A stretch of DNA of 21,364 nt from an uncultured Porphyromonadaceae bacterium (GTDB lineage Bacteria; Bacteroidota; Bacteroidia; Bacteroidales; Muribaculaceae): the NCBI GenBank assembly GCA_900548875.1, contig URMA01000050.1, positions 1-21,364 on the forward strand, written 5' to 3'. The notes beneath the pieces were generated by a model, which worked only from the letters and a program-made list of their open reading frames with translations, did not search any database and was not told the origin of the DNA. The number at the start of each line of letters is the position of its first letter. Within the stretch, counting starts at the first letter, position 1. Both the position numbers and the translations under genes were made by a program. Positions 7,331-14,187 of the stretch are shown in pieces.

Positions 7331-8440
7331 ATGATACTCAAGAGTCTGTCCATATTGAACTACAAGAATATTGCCGAGGCTTCGCTGGCGTTTTCGGCTA
7401 AGGTCAACTGCCTGTTGGGTAACAACGGGATGGGCAAGACGAACATTCTTGACGCTATCCATTATCTGAGCTTCTGCAAGAGCGGACTCGACCGTACGGA
7501 TACGAACACGGTGCGCTACGGCGAGGAGTTCATGCTGCTTCAGGGCGAATACGAACGCAACGGTAAGCAGGAAAACATTTCGTGCGCCATCCAGAAAGGG
7601 AAAAAGAAATCGGTGAAGCGCAACGGTAAGGAATACCGCAAGCTGAGCGAGCATATCGGCCTGCTTCCGCTGGTGATGGTTTCGCCGAACGACTGGAACC
7701 TGATTCAGGGCGGCAGCGAGGAACGCCGCCGACTTATCGACCAGATTATCTCGCAGGGAAACGCCGGATATCTGGATGCGCTCATCCGCTACGGCAAGGG
7801 CATCGAACAGCGCAACGCCATGCTGAAGCAGGGCTACAGCGACCCGCTACTCTATGAATCAGTGGACGGCTATATCTGCGAGGCGGCTACGGAAATCCAC
7901 CGCGCCCGACGGGAGTGGATAGAGCAGTTTACGCCTATCTTCATGCGCTACTACAACGCGATAGGCAACTGCAACGAAACTGTCAGACTCGACTACCGGA
8001 GCGAACTGAACGAACATAGCTGTGCCGACGTGCTCCGCAGCAATTTCGGCAAGGACCGCGTGCTGGGCTACACGTCGCAGGGCGTACACCGCGACGACAT
8101 TGAACTGATGCTCGGCGATGCGCTCATGCGCAAGACAGGCTCGCAGGGACAGTGCAAGACCTACACGATAGCGTTGCGCCTCGCACAGTTTGAGTTTCTG
8201 AAAAGGGAAGCGGGCATCACGCCGCTGCTGCTGCTCGACGACATTTTCGACAAGCTCGACGCACTGCGCGTGGCCAACATCATGCGCATCGTGTCGGAGC
8301 CTTCGTTCGGACAGATTTTTATTTCCGACACCAACCGCCAGCACATCGACGAAACGATCCAGACCGTAGGAAGCGACTACCGGATTTTCCTCGTCGACCA
8401 CGGCGAATGTAAACCATTGGACGAACATGAAATCGACTGA
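7331..8440 (+). CDS. recF: DNA replication and repair protein RecF
   Basis: RecF is an SMC-like ATPase that, with RecO and RecR, helps load RecA at single-strand gaps. The 369-residue protein has the Walker A motif GNNGMGKTN (residues 30-38), an ABC-type signature GSQGQCKT (about 270) and a Walker B/D-loop LLLLDDIFDKLD (about 300-310). Length and motif order are normal. It is the first gene of a tight plus-strand run: its last 14 bases overlap the DUF721 gene. The start is fixed by the standard N-terminus and by the -7 box directly upstream. Confidence 0.97.
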   Translation: MILKSLSILNYKNIAEASLAFSAKVNCLLGNNGMGKTNILDAIHYLSFCKSGLDRTDTNTVRYGEEFMLLQGEYERNGKQENISCAIQKGKKKSVKRNGKEYRKLSEHIGLLPLVMVSPNDWNLIQGGSEERRRLIDQIISQGNAGYLDALIRYGKGIEQRNAMLKQGYSDPLLYESVDGYICEAATEIHRARREWIEQFTPIFMRYYNAIGNCNETVRLDYRSELNEHSCADVLRSNFGKDRVLGYTSQGVHRDDIELMLGDALMRKTGSQGQCKTYTIALRLAQFEFLKREAGITPLLLLDDIFDKLDALRVANIMRIVSEPSFGQIFISDTNRQHIDETIQTVGSDYRIFLVDHGECKPLDEHEID

Positions 8441-8717
8441 CGCTAAATCCATCGGAGAAATCATGGCGGAATACCTCAACCCCGCCAAGCTCGACGACAG
8501 CATCAATGCCCGCCGACTGGAAGCGTTGTGGCCGGAAGTGGTGGGACCCTACATCAACCGCCAGACCGTCCGACGGTTTGTCAGCCACAGAAAACTGTAT
8601 GTGCAAATAACCTCGGCACCCTTGCGCAACGAGCTTATGCTCAACCGCTCGTCGCTCGTAAGACGACTGAACGAAACCACCGGCGCCGATGTTATCGACG
8701 ATATAATATTCAGATAA
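8427..8717 (+). CDS. DUF721/DciA-like protein
   Basis: This 96-residue protein has the DUF721 core with LEALWPEVVGPYI (about residues 31-43) and the strand-rich segment KLYVQITSAPLRNEL. DUF721 includes DciA, which loads the replicative helicase DnaB in many bacteria, and such genes often sit beside recF. A replication role is therefore likely from family and context, but no assay-specific residue proves DciA function. It overlaps recF by 14 bases, implying translational coupling, and the thioesterase starts three bases after its stop codon. Confidence 0.88.
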   Translation: MKSTDAKSIGEIMAEYLNPAKLDDSINARRLEALWPEVVGPYINRQTVRRFVSHRKLYVQITSAPLRNELMLNRSSLVRRLNETTGADVIDDIIFR

Positions 8718-8720
8718 GCT

Positions 8721-9203
8721 ATGAAAGAAAACGAAAAAGCAGTAAAAATGGAAGAATCACCGGCATTCCGCCATACTATACCGGTGCAGATGCGTTTCAA
8801 CGACGTAGACGTATTGGGACATATCAACAACTCTGTGTATTTTTCCTACTATGACTTAGGGAAGACAGCCTATTTCACCACCATCCGCAAGGAACTGCTC
8901 GACTGGCAGCGTGCCGATGTGGTGATAGCCAATGTCAACTGCAATTTCTATTCTCCCATCTATTTTGGAGAACCCATTTCCGTGACCACCCGCGTGGAAT
9001 CCATCCACGAAAAGAGCTTCAAGCTCCATCAGCGCATCGTAAACCTTTCCACCAAGGAAATCAAGAGCGAATGCGTGACCATCATGGTGGGCTACGACAT
9101 CAAGAACCAATGTTCGACCAAATTGTCGGCAGCATGGATAAAGGCCATCTGCGACTATGAAGGCCGGAACCTTCTCGAACCGTCAAACGAAGAAAACGAA
9201 TAA
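8721..9203 (+). CDS. Acyl-CoA thioesterase, 4-hydroxybenzoyl-CoA thioesterase family
   Basis: This is a 160-residue hotdog-fold protein of the FadM/YbgC type, predicted to hydrolyse acyl-CoA thioesters in the cytoplasm. The family active-site segment FNDVDVLGHINNSVYFSYYD is present, with Asp28, Asp30, His34 and Asn36-37. The preferred substrate cannot be read from sequence. The start at 8721 lies three bases after the DUF721 stop codon; an internal Met at 8748 is an alternative. It probably shares the recF transcript. Confidence 0.9.
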   Translation: MKENEKAVKMEESPAFRHTIPVQMRFNDVDVLGHINNSVYFSYYDLGKTAYFTTIRKELLDWQRADVVIANVNCNFYSPIYFGEPISVTTRVESIHEKSFKLHQRIVNLSTKEIKSECVTIMVGYDIKNQCSTKLSAAWIKAICDYEGRNLLEPSNEENE

Positions 9204-9214
9204 AAAAGACTTTT

Positions 9215-9826
9215 ATGATTGACATCAAACAGTCCATGCAAGAAATTCTTGCTGCTGAAAGTAAGGCTGTAGCCAGCATTCCCGTCACCGACGGATACGA
9301 AAAAGCTGTAGCCATGATTGTGGAACAAGTGTGGAACAAACAAGGCAAACTCATCACTTCCGGTATGGGAAAGGCCGGACAGATTGCCATGAACATTGCC
9401 ACTACCTTTTCCTCTACCGGTATTCCGGCAGTATTCCTGCATCCGAGCGAGGCCCAGCACGGCGACCTCGGCGTCATGCAGCAGAATGACATCATGCTCC
9501 TGCTTTCCAATTCGGGAAAAACCCGCGAAATCATCGAACTGGTGGACCTTGCCAAACGGATGAACCCGAAATTGCAAATCATTGTCATCACAGGCAACAA
9601 CAACAGCGAACTTGCTGAAATATCCGACATCTGCCTCTGGACAGGCAACGCTCCGGAAGTGTGCCCGCTCGGCCTGACTCCGACCACAAGCACCACGCTG
9701 ATGACGGTAATCGGTGACGTGCTTGTCGTCAACGTGATGAAAACAACCGGATTCACAAAAGAAATGTACGCCATGCGTCACCACGGCGGCTATCTCGGTG
9801 TAAAAAGCCGCGGAGAAAAACAATAA
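9215..9826 (+). CDS. kdsD: Arabinose-5-phosphate isomerase, single SIS domain
   Basis: KdsD/KpsF-type isomerases interconvert ribulose 5-phosphate and arabinose 5-phosphate, the first step to Kdo for lipopolysaccharide. The 203-residue protein is a single SIS domain, with the sugar-phosphate loop SGMGKAGQIA, the LHPSEAQHGDLG segment, LSNSGKTREI, PTTSTTLMTVIGD, and a terminal RHHGGYLG matching the family HPGGxLG motif with its catalytic His. The paired CBS domains of the E. coli enzyme are absent. Single-domain isomerases are known from Bacteroides, so this is a normal form for the group. It starts 11 bases after the thioesterase and is followed 9 bases later by the PfkB-like gene. Confidence 0.85.
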   Translation: MIDIKQSMQEILAAESKAVASIPVTDGYEKAVAMIVEQVWNKQGKLITSGMGKAGQIAMNIATTFSSTGIPAVFLHPSEAQHGDLGVMQQNDIMLLLSNSGKTREIIELVDLAKRMNPKLQIIVITGNNNSELAEISDICLWTGNAPEVCPLGLTPTTSTTLMTVIGDVLVVNVMKTTGFTKEMYAMRHHGGYLGVKSRGEKQ

Positions 9827-9835
9827 TATACGAAA

Positions 9836-10756
9836 ATGAGAAAAGTTATTGCTATCGGACAATCGTCGCTCGACATCATCCATATCGACGGAAAACCGGC
9901 AGCTTCGTTCACCGGCGGCCGCATCGCCAACATGGCGGCTTCGCTGGCACGCCTAGGACATCAGGTGGAATATGTGAGCGAATGTGCCAACGACAGCGTC
10001 GGCGACATGATTGTCGATTTCCTGAAAACAAACGGAGTAGGGGTGGCATCGGTCGACCGCTACACCGACGGACTTTCGCAGGTTTCACTCATATTCAGCA
10101 ACTCCGACGGGAAAACTTCCTATTCCGAATACCGCAAATATCCGGTCAACCGCTTCAACGTGCTCTGGCCGCGAATCGAAGAGGACGACATCGTTGTGTT
10201 CGGTGCCTACTTTGCCATCGAGGAAGACGTGCGCAAGCCGCTCCTCGAGCTGCTCAACTATGCAGTAGAGCGTAAGGCCATCATCGTCTACCTGCCGGGA
10301 TTCCAGCCGGAACTGTGCAGCCGTATTACCCGTGTGATGCCTTCTATCCACGAGAACCTTGAGTTTGCCGACTTCGTGCTTGCCCGCGAATCCGACATGA
10401 AGAAAATCTACGAGAAGGAAGATTCCCTGCGCTGCTACAACGACCACATTCTCTTCTATTGCCCGAATTTCCTTTTCGTGGACAACGGTTTCAACGTAAC
10501 CATGCATGCGCCGAAAGGCAATTTCCATCAGGACTATACCGGCGACAAGCCGAAAAACCAGCTGGGATGGCACGCCACGTTCTGCGCGGGCATCGTTCAC
10601 GGACTGCTGAAGCACAACATACTTCGGAACACGCTCAACGATGTGAGCATCGAAACATGGACCGACATCGTGAAGACAGCGCTTGCCTGTGCAGCCGACA
10701 GTTCGCGCACCCACCGGAATACGGTTTCCGACGAAATTGTCAACCAACTGAAATAA
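9836..10756 (+). CDS. PfkB-like protein lacking the usual catalytic aspartate
   Basis: The 306-residue protein has the ribokinase/PfkB fold: an N-terminal strand RKVIAIGQSSLDIIHIDG and the first signature GGRIANMAASLARLG (from Gly27). In the second signature, normally GAGD followed by a small residue and Phe, it reads LGWHATFCAG. Gly244 and Phe249 align, but the anion-hole glycine is His246 and the catalytic Asp position is Ala247. It may be a pseudokinase, bind a sugar or nucleotide as a sensor, or use a different base. It sits directly after the arabinose-5-phosphate isomerase, so a link to sugar-phosphate or Kdo metabolism is reasonable but inferred. Confidence 0.82.
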   Translation: MRKVIAIGQSSLDIIHIDGKPAASFTGGRIANMAASLARLGHQVEYVSECANDSVGDMIVDFLKTNGVGVASVDRYTDGLSQVSLIFSNSDGKTSYSEYRKYPVNRFNVLWPRIEEDDIVVFGAYFAIEEDVRKPLLELLNYAVERKAIIVYLPGFQPELCSRITRVMPSIHENLEFADFVLARESDMKKIYEKEDSLRCYNDHILFYCPNFLFVDNGFNVTMHAPKGNFHQDYTGDKPKNQLGWHATFCAGIVHGLLKHNILRNTLNDVSIETWTDIVKTALACAADSSRTHRNTVSDEIVNQLK

Positions 10757-10765
10757 CGAACCGAC

Positions 10766-11695
10766 ATGAAGCAGCTTCCGTTCCACCTCACCTATCTGCC
10801 GCCTGCGGCCGCCGAAGCAGTTCCCTGCCCGGCAGAAACCGCAAGGCTCGCCCTTATCAGCCACGTGGAAAAGGGCAACATTGCCGAAGCCGAATCGTTT
10901 TTTGAAAGCACCGTTCTCCCGGAGCCTGAAGCGGCAGAAACGCTTGTCCGCGCCTCCTATTTCCAGATAGGCGCATGGATTGCCGTCGCCCTGCAGCAAT
11001 ACGAAAAAGCCGGAGAACGCATCATCGGCTCGCTGCAACTGCTCTCCGCCTGCAACGACAAAAAGGATACGGAAGTGGCTGCAATGACCGCCGCACTGCT
11101 CTACGACTATGCCGTAGTGTGCCATCAAAACCGCCGCAAGACCAAGGCTGAAAAAGCCCTTGGAAAAGCATCGGCCATCTACAACCGGATTCAGAAAAGC
11201 CAGTCGGAACGCTTCGTTGAGGCAGCCGCCTATACTGCCGCCGCCACAACGGAAATCTACCGCTCGAAAATCAAGATGCTCAACACGCTCGCCCACCATC
11301 AGGCTGCGACGGAATACTACACGGATGCGGTCAAGTCGGGAGCGGCCGAAGCCATGAACAGCCTGATCAACTCCATCTCAAAAGAGGCTGAAGCCATGTT
11401 TGAAATGGAACACTACCGCACAGCCGTACGGCTCTACACCAAAGCCATACGCTATCAGCAGAAACTCAGTCCACGGTTCGGCATAAAAGAACTCCGACTG
11501 TCACTCCAGCTTGCCGAAGCGCTGCTCTACCTGCCCATGCGGAAAGAAACGGGCATCCGGCTGCTGGAAACCCTGCGGACCTCTGCCCAGAAGCTAAAAG
11601 CCGAAAAGGAACTGGAGAGAATCAACGCCTACCTCAACGGCAGTCAGAAGGCAGAATCCAGCATTATCGCCTTTTTCAAGAATTTAATTTCATAA
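10766..11695 (+). CDS. TPR-like helical repeat protein
   Basis: This 309-residue protein is almost entirely alpha-helical and Ala/Glu-rich. Tetratricopeptide-like helix pairs are visible, for example around YDYAVVCHQNRRKTKAEKAL and MFEMEHYRTAVRLYTKAI. There is no signal peptide, so it is probably cytoplasmic and mediates protein contacts. Partner and role are unknown. It starts nine bases after the PfkB-like gene and ends 20 bases before ribH, so it belongs to the same transcript. Confidence 0.75.
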   Translation: MKQLPFHLTYLPPAAAEAVPCPAETARLALISHVEKGNIAEAESFFESTVLPEPEAAETLVRASYFQIGAWIAVALQQYEKAGERIIGSLQLLSACNDKKDTEVAAMTAALLYDYAVVCHQNRRKTKAEKALGKASAIYNRIQKSQSERFVEAAAYTAAATTEIYRSKIKMLNTLAHHQAATEYYTDAVKSGAAEAMNSLINSISKEAEAMFEMEHYRTAVRLYTKAIRYQQKLSPRFGIKELRLSLQLAEALLYLPMRKETGIRLLETLRTSAQKLKAEKELERINAYLNGSQKAESSIIAFFKNLIS

Positions 11696-11715
11696 CTCAT
11701 AAAAAAACTGCAACT

Positions 11716-12201
11716 ATGTCTACAGAATTAAGAGCTGAACACAAACCTGCAACCCCGCTGCCTAAAATAAAGGACCTGAAAGTGGGTATCGTCGTAGCCG
11801 AATGGAACAGCCACATCACCAACGCTCTCCTCGACGGCGCTTTGGAAGTATTCAAGCGCGAAGGCTATCCGGAAGAAAACATCATTGTACGCTATGTGCC
11901 GGGAAGCGTGGAACTCACCTTCGGAGCAGCCTGCATGATTCAGGACACGGAAGTGGACGCCGTCATCGTTTTCGGCTGCGTCATCCGTGGAGGAACACCT
12001 CACTTCGACTACGTTTGTGACAGCGTTACCCAAGGCGTCACCACCCTCAACGCCAACGGCGACATTCCTGTCATCTTCGGGGTGCTGACCACCGACAACG
12101 AAGAACAGGCTCTCGAACGCGCCGGAGGAAAACTGGGCAACAAGGGTACGGAAGCTGCTGAAGCCGCCATCAAAATGGTAAATTTCTATCAGACACTTTA
12201 A
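11716..12201 (+). CDS. ribH: 6,7-dimethyl-8-ribityllumazine synthase
   Basis: RibH condenses 5-amino-6-ribitylaminouracil with 3,4-dihydroxy-2-butanone 4-phosphate, the penultimate step of riboflavin synthesis, and normally assembles as pentamers or 60-mers. The 161-residue protein has the substrate segments AEWNSHIT, PGSVELTFGA and GCVIRGGTPHFDYV with catalytic His96, then NGDIPVIFGVLTTDNEEQA. Every Glu codon is GAA, unlike the GAG-rich genes after 12.6 kb. No other riboflavin gene and no FMN riboswitch is visible. It is the last gene of the recF run; a short GACCC/GGGGT hairpin follows but is not a convincing terminator. Confidence 0.97.
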   Translation: MSTELRAEHKPATPLPKIKDLKVGIVVAEWNSHITNALLDGALEVFKREGYPEENIIVRYVPGSVELTFGAACMIQDTEVDAVIVFGCVIRGGTPHFDYVCDSVTQGVTTLNANGDIPVIFGVLTTDNEEQALERAGGKLGNKGTEAAEAAIKMVNFYQTL

Positions 12202-12293
12202 TCCAACCCTGCCAAAAGTCGAATGACCCATTGGGGTGAAAACAACCCTACGGACAAAAAGAGGAAAAATTGCGAAAAAATGCACGGCGAGTA

Positions 12294-12324
12294 TTGCACA
12301 ATTAAAATATTCGTCGTACATTTG
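12294..12324 (+). promoter_or_regulatory. Promoter of the tRNA-tuf cluster
   Basis: TTG (12294-12296) and TACATTTG (12317-12324) are separated by 20 bases, fitting the Bacteroidota primary promoter. The tRNA-Tyr gene begins 17 bases after the -7 box, giving a short 5' leader for processing. Confidence 0.75.
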
Positions 12325-12341
12325 CAACGCAATTAGCACAA

Positions 12342-12424
12342 GGGCGAATACCAGAGTGGCCAAATGGGGCAGACTGTAAATCTGCTGGCTTATGCCTTCG
12401 GTGGTTCGAATCCATCTTCGCCCA
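12342..12424 (+). tRNA. tRNA-Tyr (GTA)
   Basis: This is a class II tRNA of 83 bases. The acceptor GGGCGAA pairs with TTCGCCC and is followed by discriminator A. The anticodon stem GCAGA/TCTGC holds the loop CTGTAAA with anticodon GTA at 12376-12378. A long variable arm (12386-12399, GGC/GCC stem) and a T loop TTCGAAT complete it. The 3' CCA is not encoded. Confidence 0.96.
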
Positions 12425-12442
12425 CTTCCTCCTTAATTTACT

Positions 12443-12515
12443 GCGGAAGTAGCTCAGTTGATAGAGCATCAGCCTTCCAAGCTGAGGGTCGCGAGTTTGA
12501 GCCTCGTCTTCCGCT
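12443..12515 (+). tRNA. tRNA-Gly (TCC)
   Basis: The acceptor GCGGAAG pairs with CTTCCGC, with discriminator T. The anticodon loop CTTCCAA carries TCC in a TCAGC/GCTGA stem. CCA is not encoded. Two normally invariant positions differ together: the D loop has A at position 19 (AGTTGATA) and the T loop has T at position 56 (TTTGAGC), replacing the usual G19-C56 tertiary pair by A19-U56. It lies 18 bases after tRNA-Tyr and probably shares its transcript. Confidence 0.95.
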
Positions 12516-12520
12516 CAAGA

Positions 12521-12590
12521 CGCAGAAGCGTGTGATACGGACGTCTCCTATCGGTTGATAGGGGAGTTTGTGTCGCCCGCTCGTTCTGCG
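12521..12590 (+). ncRNA. Extended hairpin in the tuf leader
   Basis: CGCAGAA (12521-12527) pairs perfectly with TTCTGCG (12584-12590). Inside are GATAC/GTGTC (12534-12538 with 12570-12574, one G-U) and a terminal hairpin TATC-GGTT-GATA extended by CC/GG. The element fills most of the gap between tRNA-Gly and tuf. It may mark RNase processing of the tRNA-mRNA transcript, attenuate readthrough into tuf, or stabilise the tuf 5' end. It is followed by an AT-rich stretch to the tuf start. Confidence 0.55.
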
Positions 12591-12647
12591 AAATGAATTT
12601 TTAAAACTTTAAAGCAATTTTTAACAATACTTTAAATACTTAATACT

Positions 12648-13835
12648 ATGGCAAAAGAAAAATTCGACCGGTCGAAACCGCACGTAAACATCGGTACCAT
12701 CGGTCACGTTGACCACGGTAAGACCACCCTTACCGCTGCTATCACGACTGTTTTGGCAAAGAACGGTCTGTCGGAACTCCGTTCGTTCGACTCGATCGAC
12801 AACGCTCCCGAGGAGAAAGAGCGTGGTATCACGATCAACACCTCGCACGTTGAGTACCAGACGGCCAACCGCCACTACGCTCACGTAGACTGCCCGGGCC
12901 ACGCCGACTATGTGAAGAACATGGTTACCGGTGCCGCTCAGATGGACGGCGCCATTCTGGTCGTTGCCGCTACGGACGGTCCGATGCCCCAGACCAACGA
13001 GCACGTGCTGCTCGCCCGTCAGGTGAACGTACCGCGCATCGTCGTTTTCCTGAACAAGTGCGACATGGTGGACGATCCCGAAATGCTCGACCTGGTCGAG
13101 ATGGAGGTTCGCGACCTGCTTTCCAAGTATGAGTACGATGGCGACAACGCTCCCGTTATCCGCGGTTCCGCACTCGGCGGCCTGAACGGCGAGCCGGCAT
13201 GGGAGGACAAGATCATGGAGCTGATGAACGCTGTTGACGAGTATATTCCGATCCCGCAGCGTGAGAACGAGAAGCCGTTCCTGATGCCTGTCGAGGACGT
13301 GTTCTCGATCACCGGCCGCGGTACCGTTGTAACGGGCCGTATCGAGACCGGTATCATCCACGTAGGCGATCCCGTCGAGATCGTAGGTCTTGAGGAGAAG
13401 ACCCTCACGTCGACCTGCACGGGCGTCGAGATGTTCCGCAAGCTGCTCGACGAGGGCGAGGCCGGCGACAACGTAGGTCTGCTGCTCCGCGGTATCGACA
13501 AGAAAGAGGTTAAGCGCGGTATGGTAGTCGCTAAACCCGGCTCGATCACCCCGCACACCGAGTTCGAGGCTGAGGTCTACATCCTGAAGAAGGAAGAGGG
13601 TGGCCGTCACACGCCGTTCCACAACAACTATCGTCCCCAGTTCTATCTGCGTACGATGGACGTGACCGGTGAGGTTCACCTGCCCGCAGGCGTAGACATG
13701 GTTATGCCCGGCGACCACGTGACCATCACCGTGAAGCTGATCTACCCGGTAGCTATCAACGAAGGTCTGCGTTTCGCAATCCGCGAGGGTGGCCGTACGG
13801 TAGGTGCAGGTCAGATCCTGAAGATCGTGAAATAA
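12648..13835 (+). CDS. tuf: Translation elongation factor EF-Tu
   Basis: EF-Tu carries aminoacyl-tRNA to the ribosome as a GTP complex. The 395-residue length is standard. Visible motifs are the P-loop GHVDHGKT (residues 19-26), the effector segment RGITINTSHVEY, the switch II motif DCPGH and the guanine-specificity motif NKCD (136-139). The beta-barrel domains 2 and 3 follow, ending in the conserved GGRTVGAGQILKIVK. Codons are strongly selected (GAG for Glu, CGT/CGC for Arg), as expected for one of the most abundant proteins. It is flanked by tRNA-Gly and tRNA-Trp. Confidence 0.99.
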   Translation: MAKEKFDRSKPHVNIGTIGHVDHGKTTLTAAITTVLAKNGLSELRSFDSIDNAPEEKERGITINTSHVEYQTANRHYAHVDCPGHADYVKNMVTGAAQMDGAILVVAATDGPMPQTNEHVLLARQVNVPRIVVFLNKCDMVDDPEMLDLVEMEVRDLLSKYEYDGDNAPVIRGSALGGLNGEPAWEDKIMELMNAVDEYIPIPQRENEKPFLMPVEDVFSITGRGTVVTGRIETGIIHVGDPVEIVGLEEKTLTSTCTGVEMFRKLLDEGEAGDNVGLLLRGIDKKEVKRGMVVAKPGSITPHTEFEAEVYILKKEEGGRHTPFHNNYRPQFYLRTMDVTGEVHLPAGVDMVMPGDHVTITVKLIYPVAINEGLRFAIREGGRTVGAGQILKIVK

Positions 13836-13850
13836 TTTTCACAACCCATA

Positions 13851-13882
13851 GGGAAGCGGTGTTCCGCACCGCTTCCCGCTTT
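13851..13882 (+). terminator. Hairpin between tuf and tRNA-Trp
   Basis: GGGAAGCGGTG (13851-13861) pairs perfectly with CACCGCTTCCC (13867-13877) around a 5-base loop TTCCG. A short TTTT (13880-13883) partly overlaps the approach to tRNA-Trp. It resembles a partial terminator or an mRNA 3'-end/processing signal that could set tuf apart from the downstream genes. Confidence 0.7.
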
Positions 13883-13883
13883 T

Positions 13884-13957
13884 AGGAGCATAGTTCAAGG
13901 GTAGAATAGCGGTCTCCAAAACCGTTGATGGGAGTTCGAATCTCTCTGCTCCTGCCA
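13884..13957 (+). tRNA. tRNA-Trp (CCA)
   Basis: The acceptor AGGAGCA pairs with TGCTCCT, with discriminator G. The anticodon loop CTCCAAA carries CCA at 13916-13918, and the T arm has GGGAG-TTCGAAT-CTCTC. The mature tRNA body ends at 13954; the next three bases happen to read CCA, so the tail is encoded here but not in the other two tRNAs. It lies between tuf and secE, 18 bases before the secE start. Confidence 0.96.
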
Positions 13958-13975
13958 AGAGTAAAAGACGAAGAT

Positions 13976-14173
13976 ATGTTCAAATACGTTAAAGAATCTT
14001 ACAACGAGCTTGTAAACAAGGTAACGTGGCCTACGTTTCCGCAGCTCCAGAGTTCTACGATCGTCGTGATGGTGGCTTCGGTCATCTTTGCCGTGGTCGT
14101 TCTGGCGATGGACGTGACGTTCGAGAACGTGATGGCAGGCATTTACAAGACCCTGGGCGGTCTTGGCCGTTAA
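13976..14173 (+). CDS. secE: Preprotein translocase subunit SecE
   Basis: This 65-residue short-type SecE clamps SecY in the inner-membrane Sec translocon. The amphipathic N-terminal segment with NELVNKVTWPT (about residues 8-18) is the family signature, followed by one membrane span (about 26-46). The ATG at 13976 is chosen because the longer in-frame start at 13925 lies inside tRNA-Trp. The gene is 14 bases before nusG, as in most bacteria. Confidence 0.96.
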   Translation: MFKYVKESYNELVNKVTWPTFPQLQSSTIVVMVASVIFAVVVLAMDVTFENVMAGIYKTLGGLGR

Positions 14174-14187
14174 TTGTTTGCTGAACG

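Noticed and set aside
7180..7401. Plus-strand open frame of 73 residues before recF
   Set aside because: It begins within the terminator hairpin and runs into recF in another frame.
10085..11299. Antisense open frame of 404 residues
   Set aside because: Shadow of the PfkB-like and TPR-like genes created by codon bias; no recognisable domain.
12202..12290. Terminator after ribH
   Set aside because: Only a 4-5 bp GACCC/GGGGT hairpin with no T tract; too weak to call.
12364..12558. Open frame of 64 residues
   Set aside because: It lies across tRNA-Tyr and tRNA-Gly and is an accident of tRNA sequence.
12621..13718. Antisense open frame of 365 residues opposite tuf
   Set aside because: Well-known effect of strong codon bias in EF-Tu genes; no independent signals.
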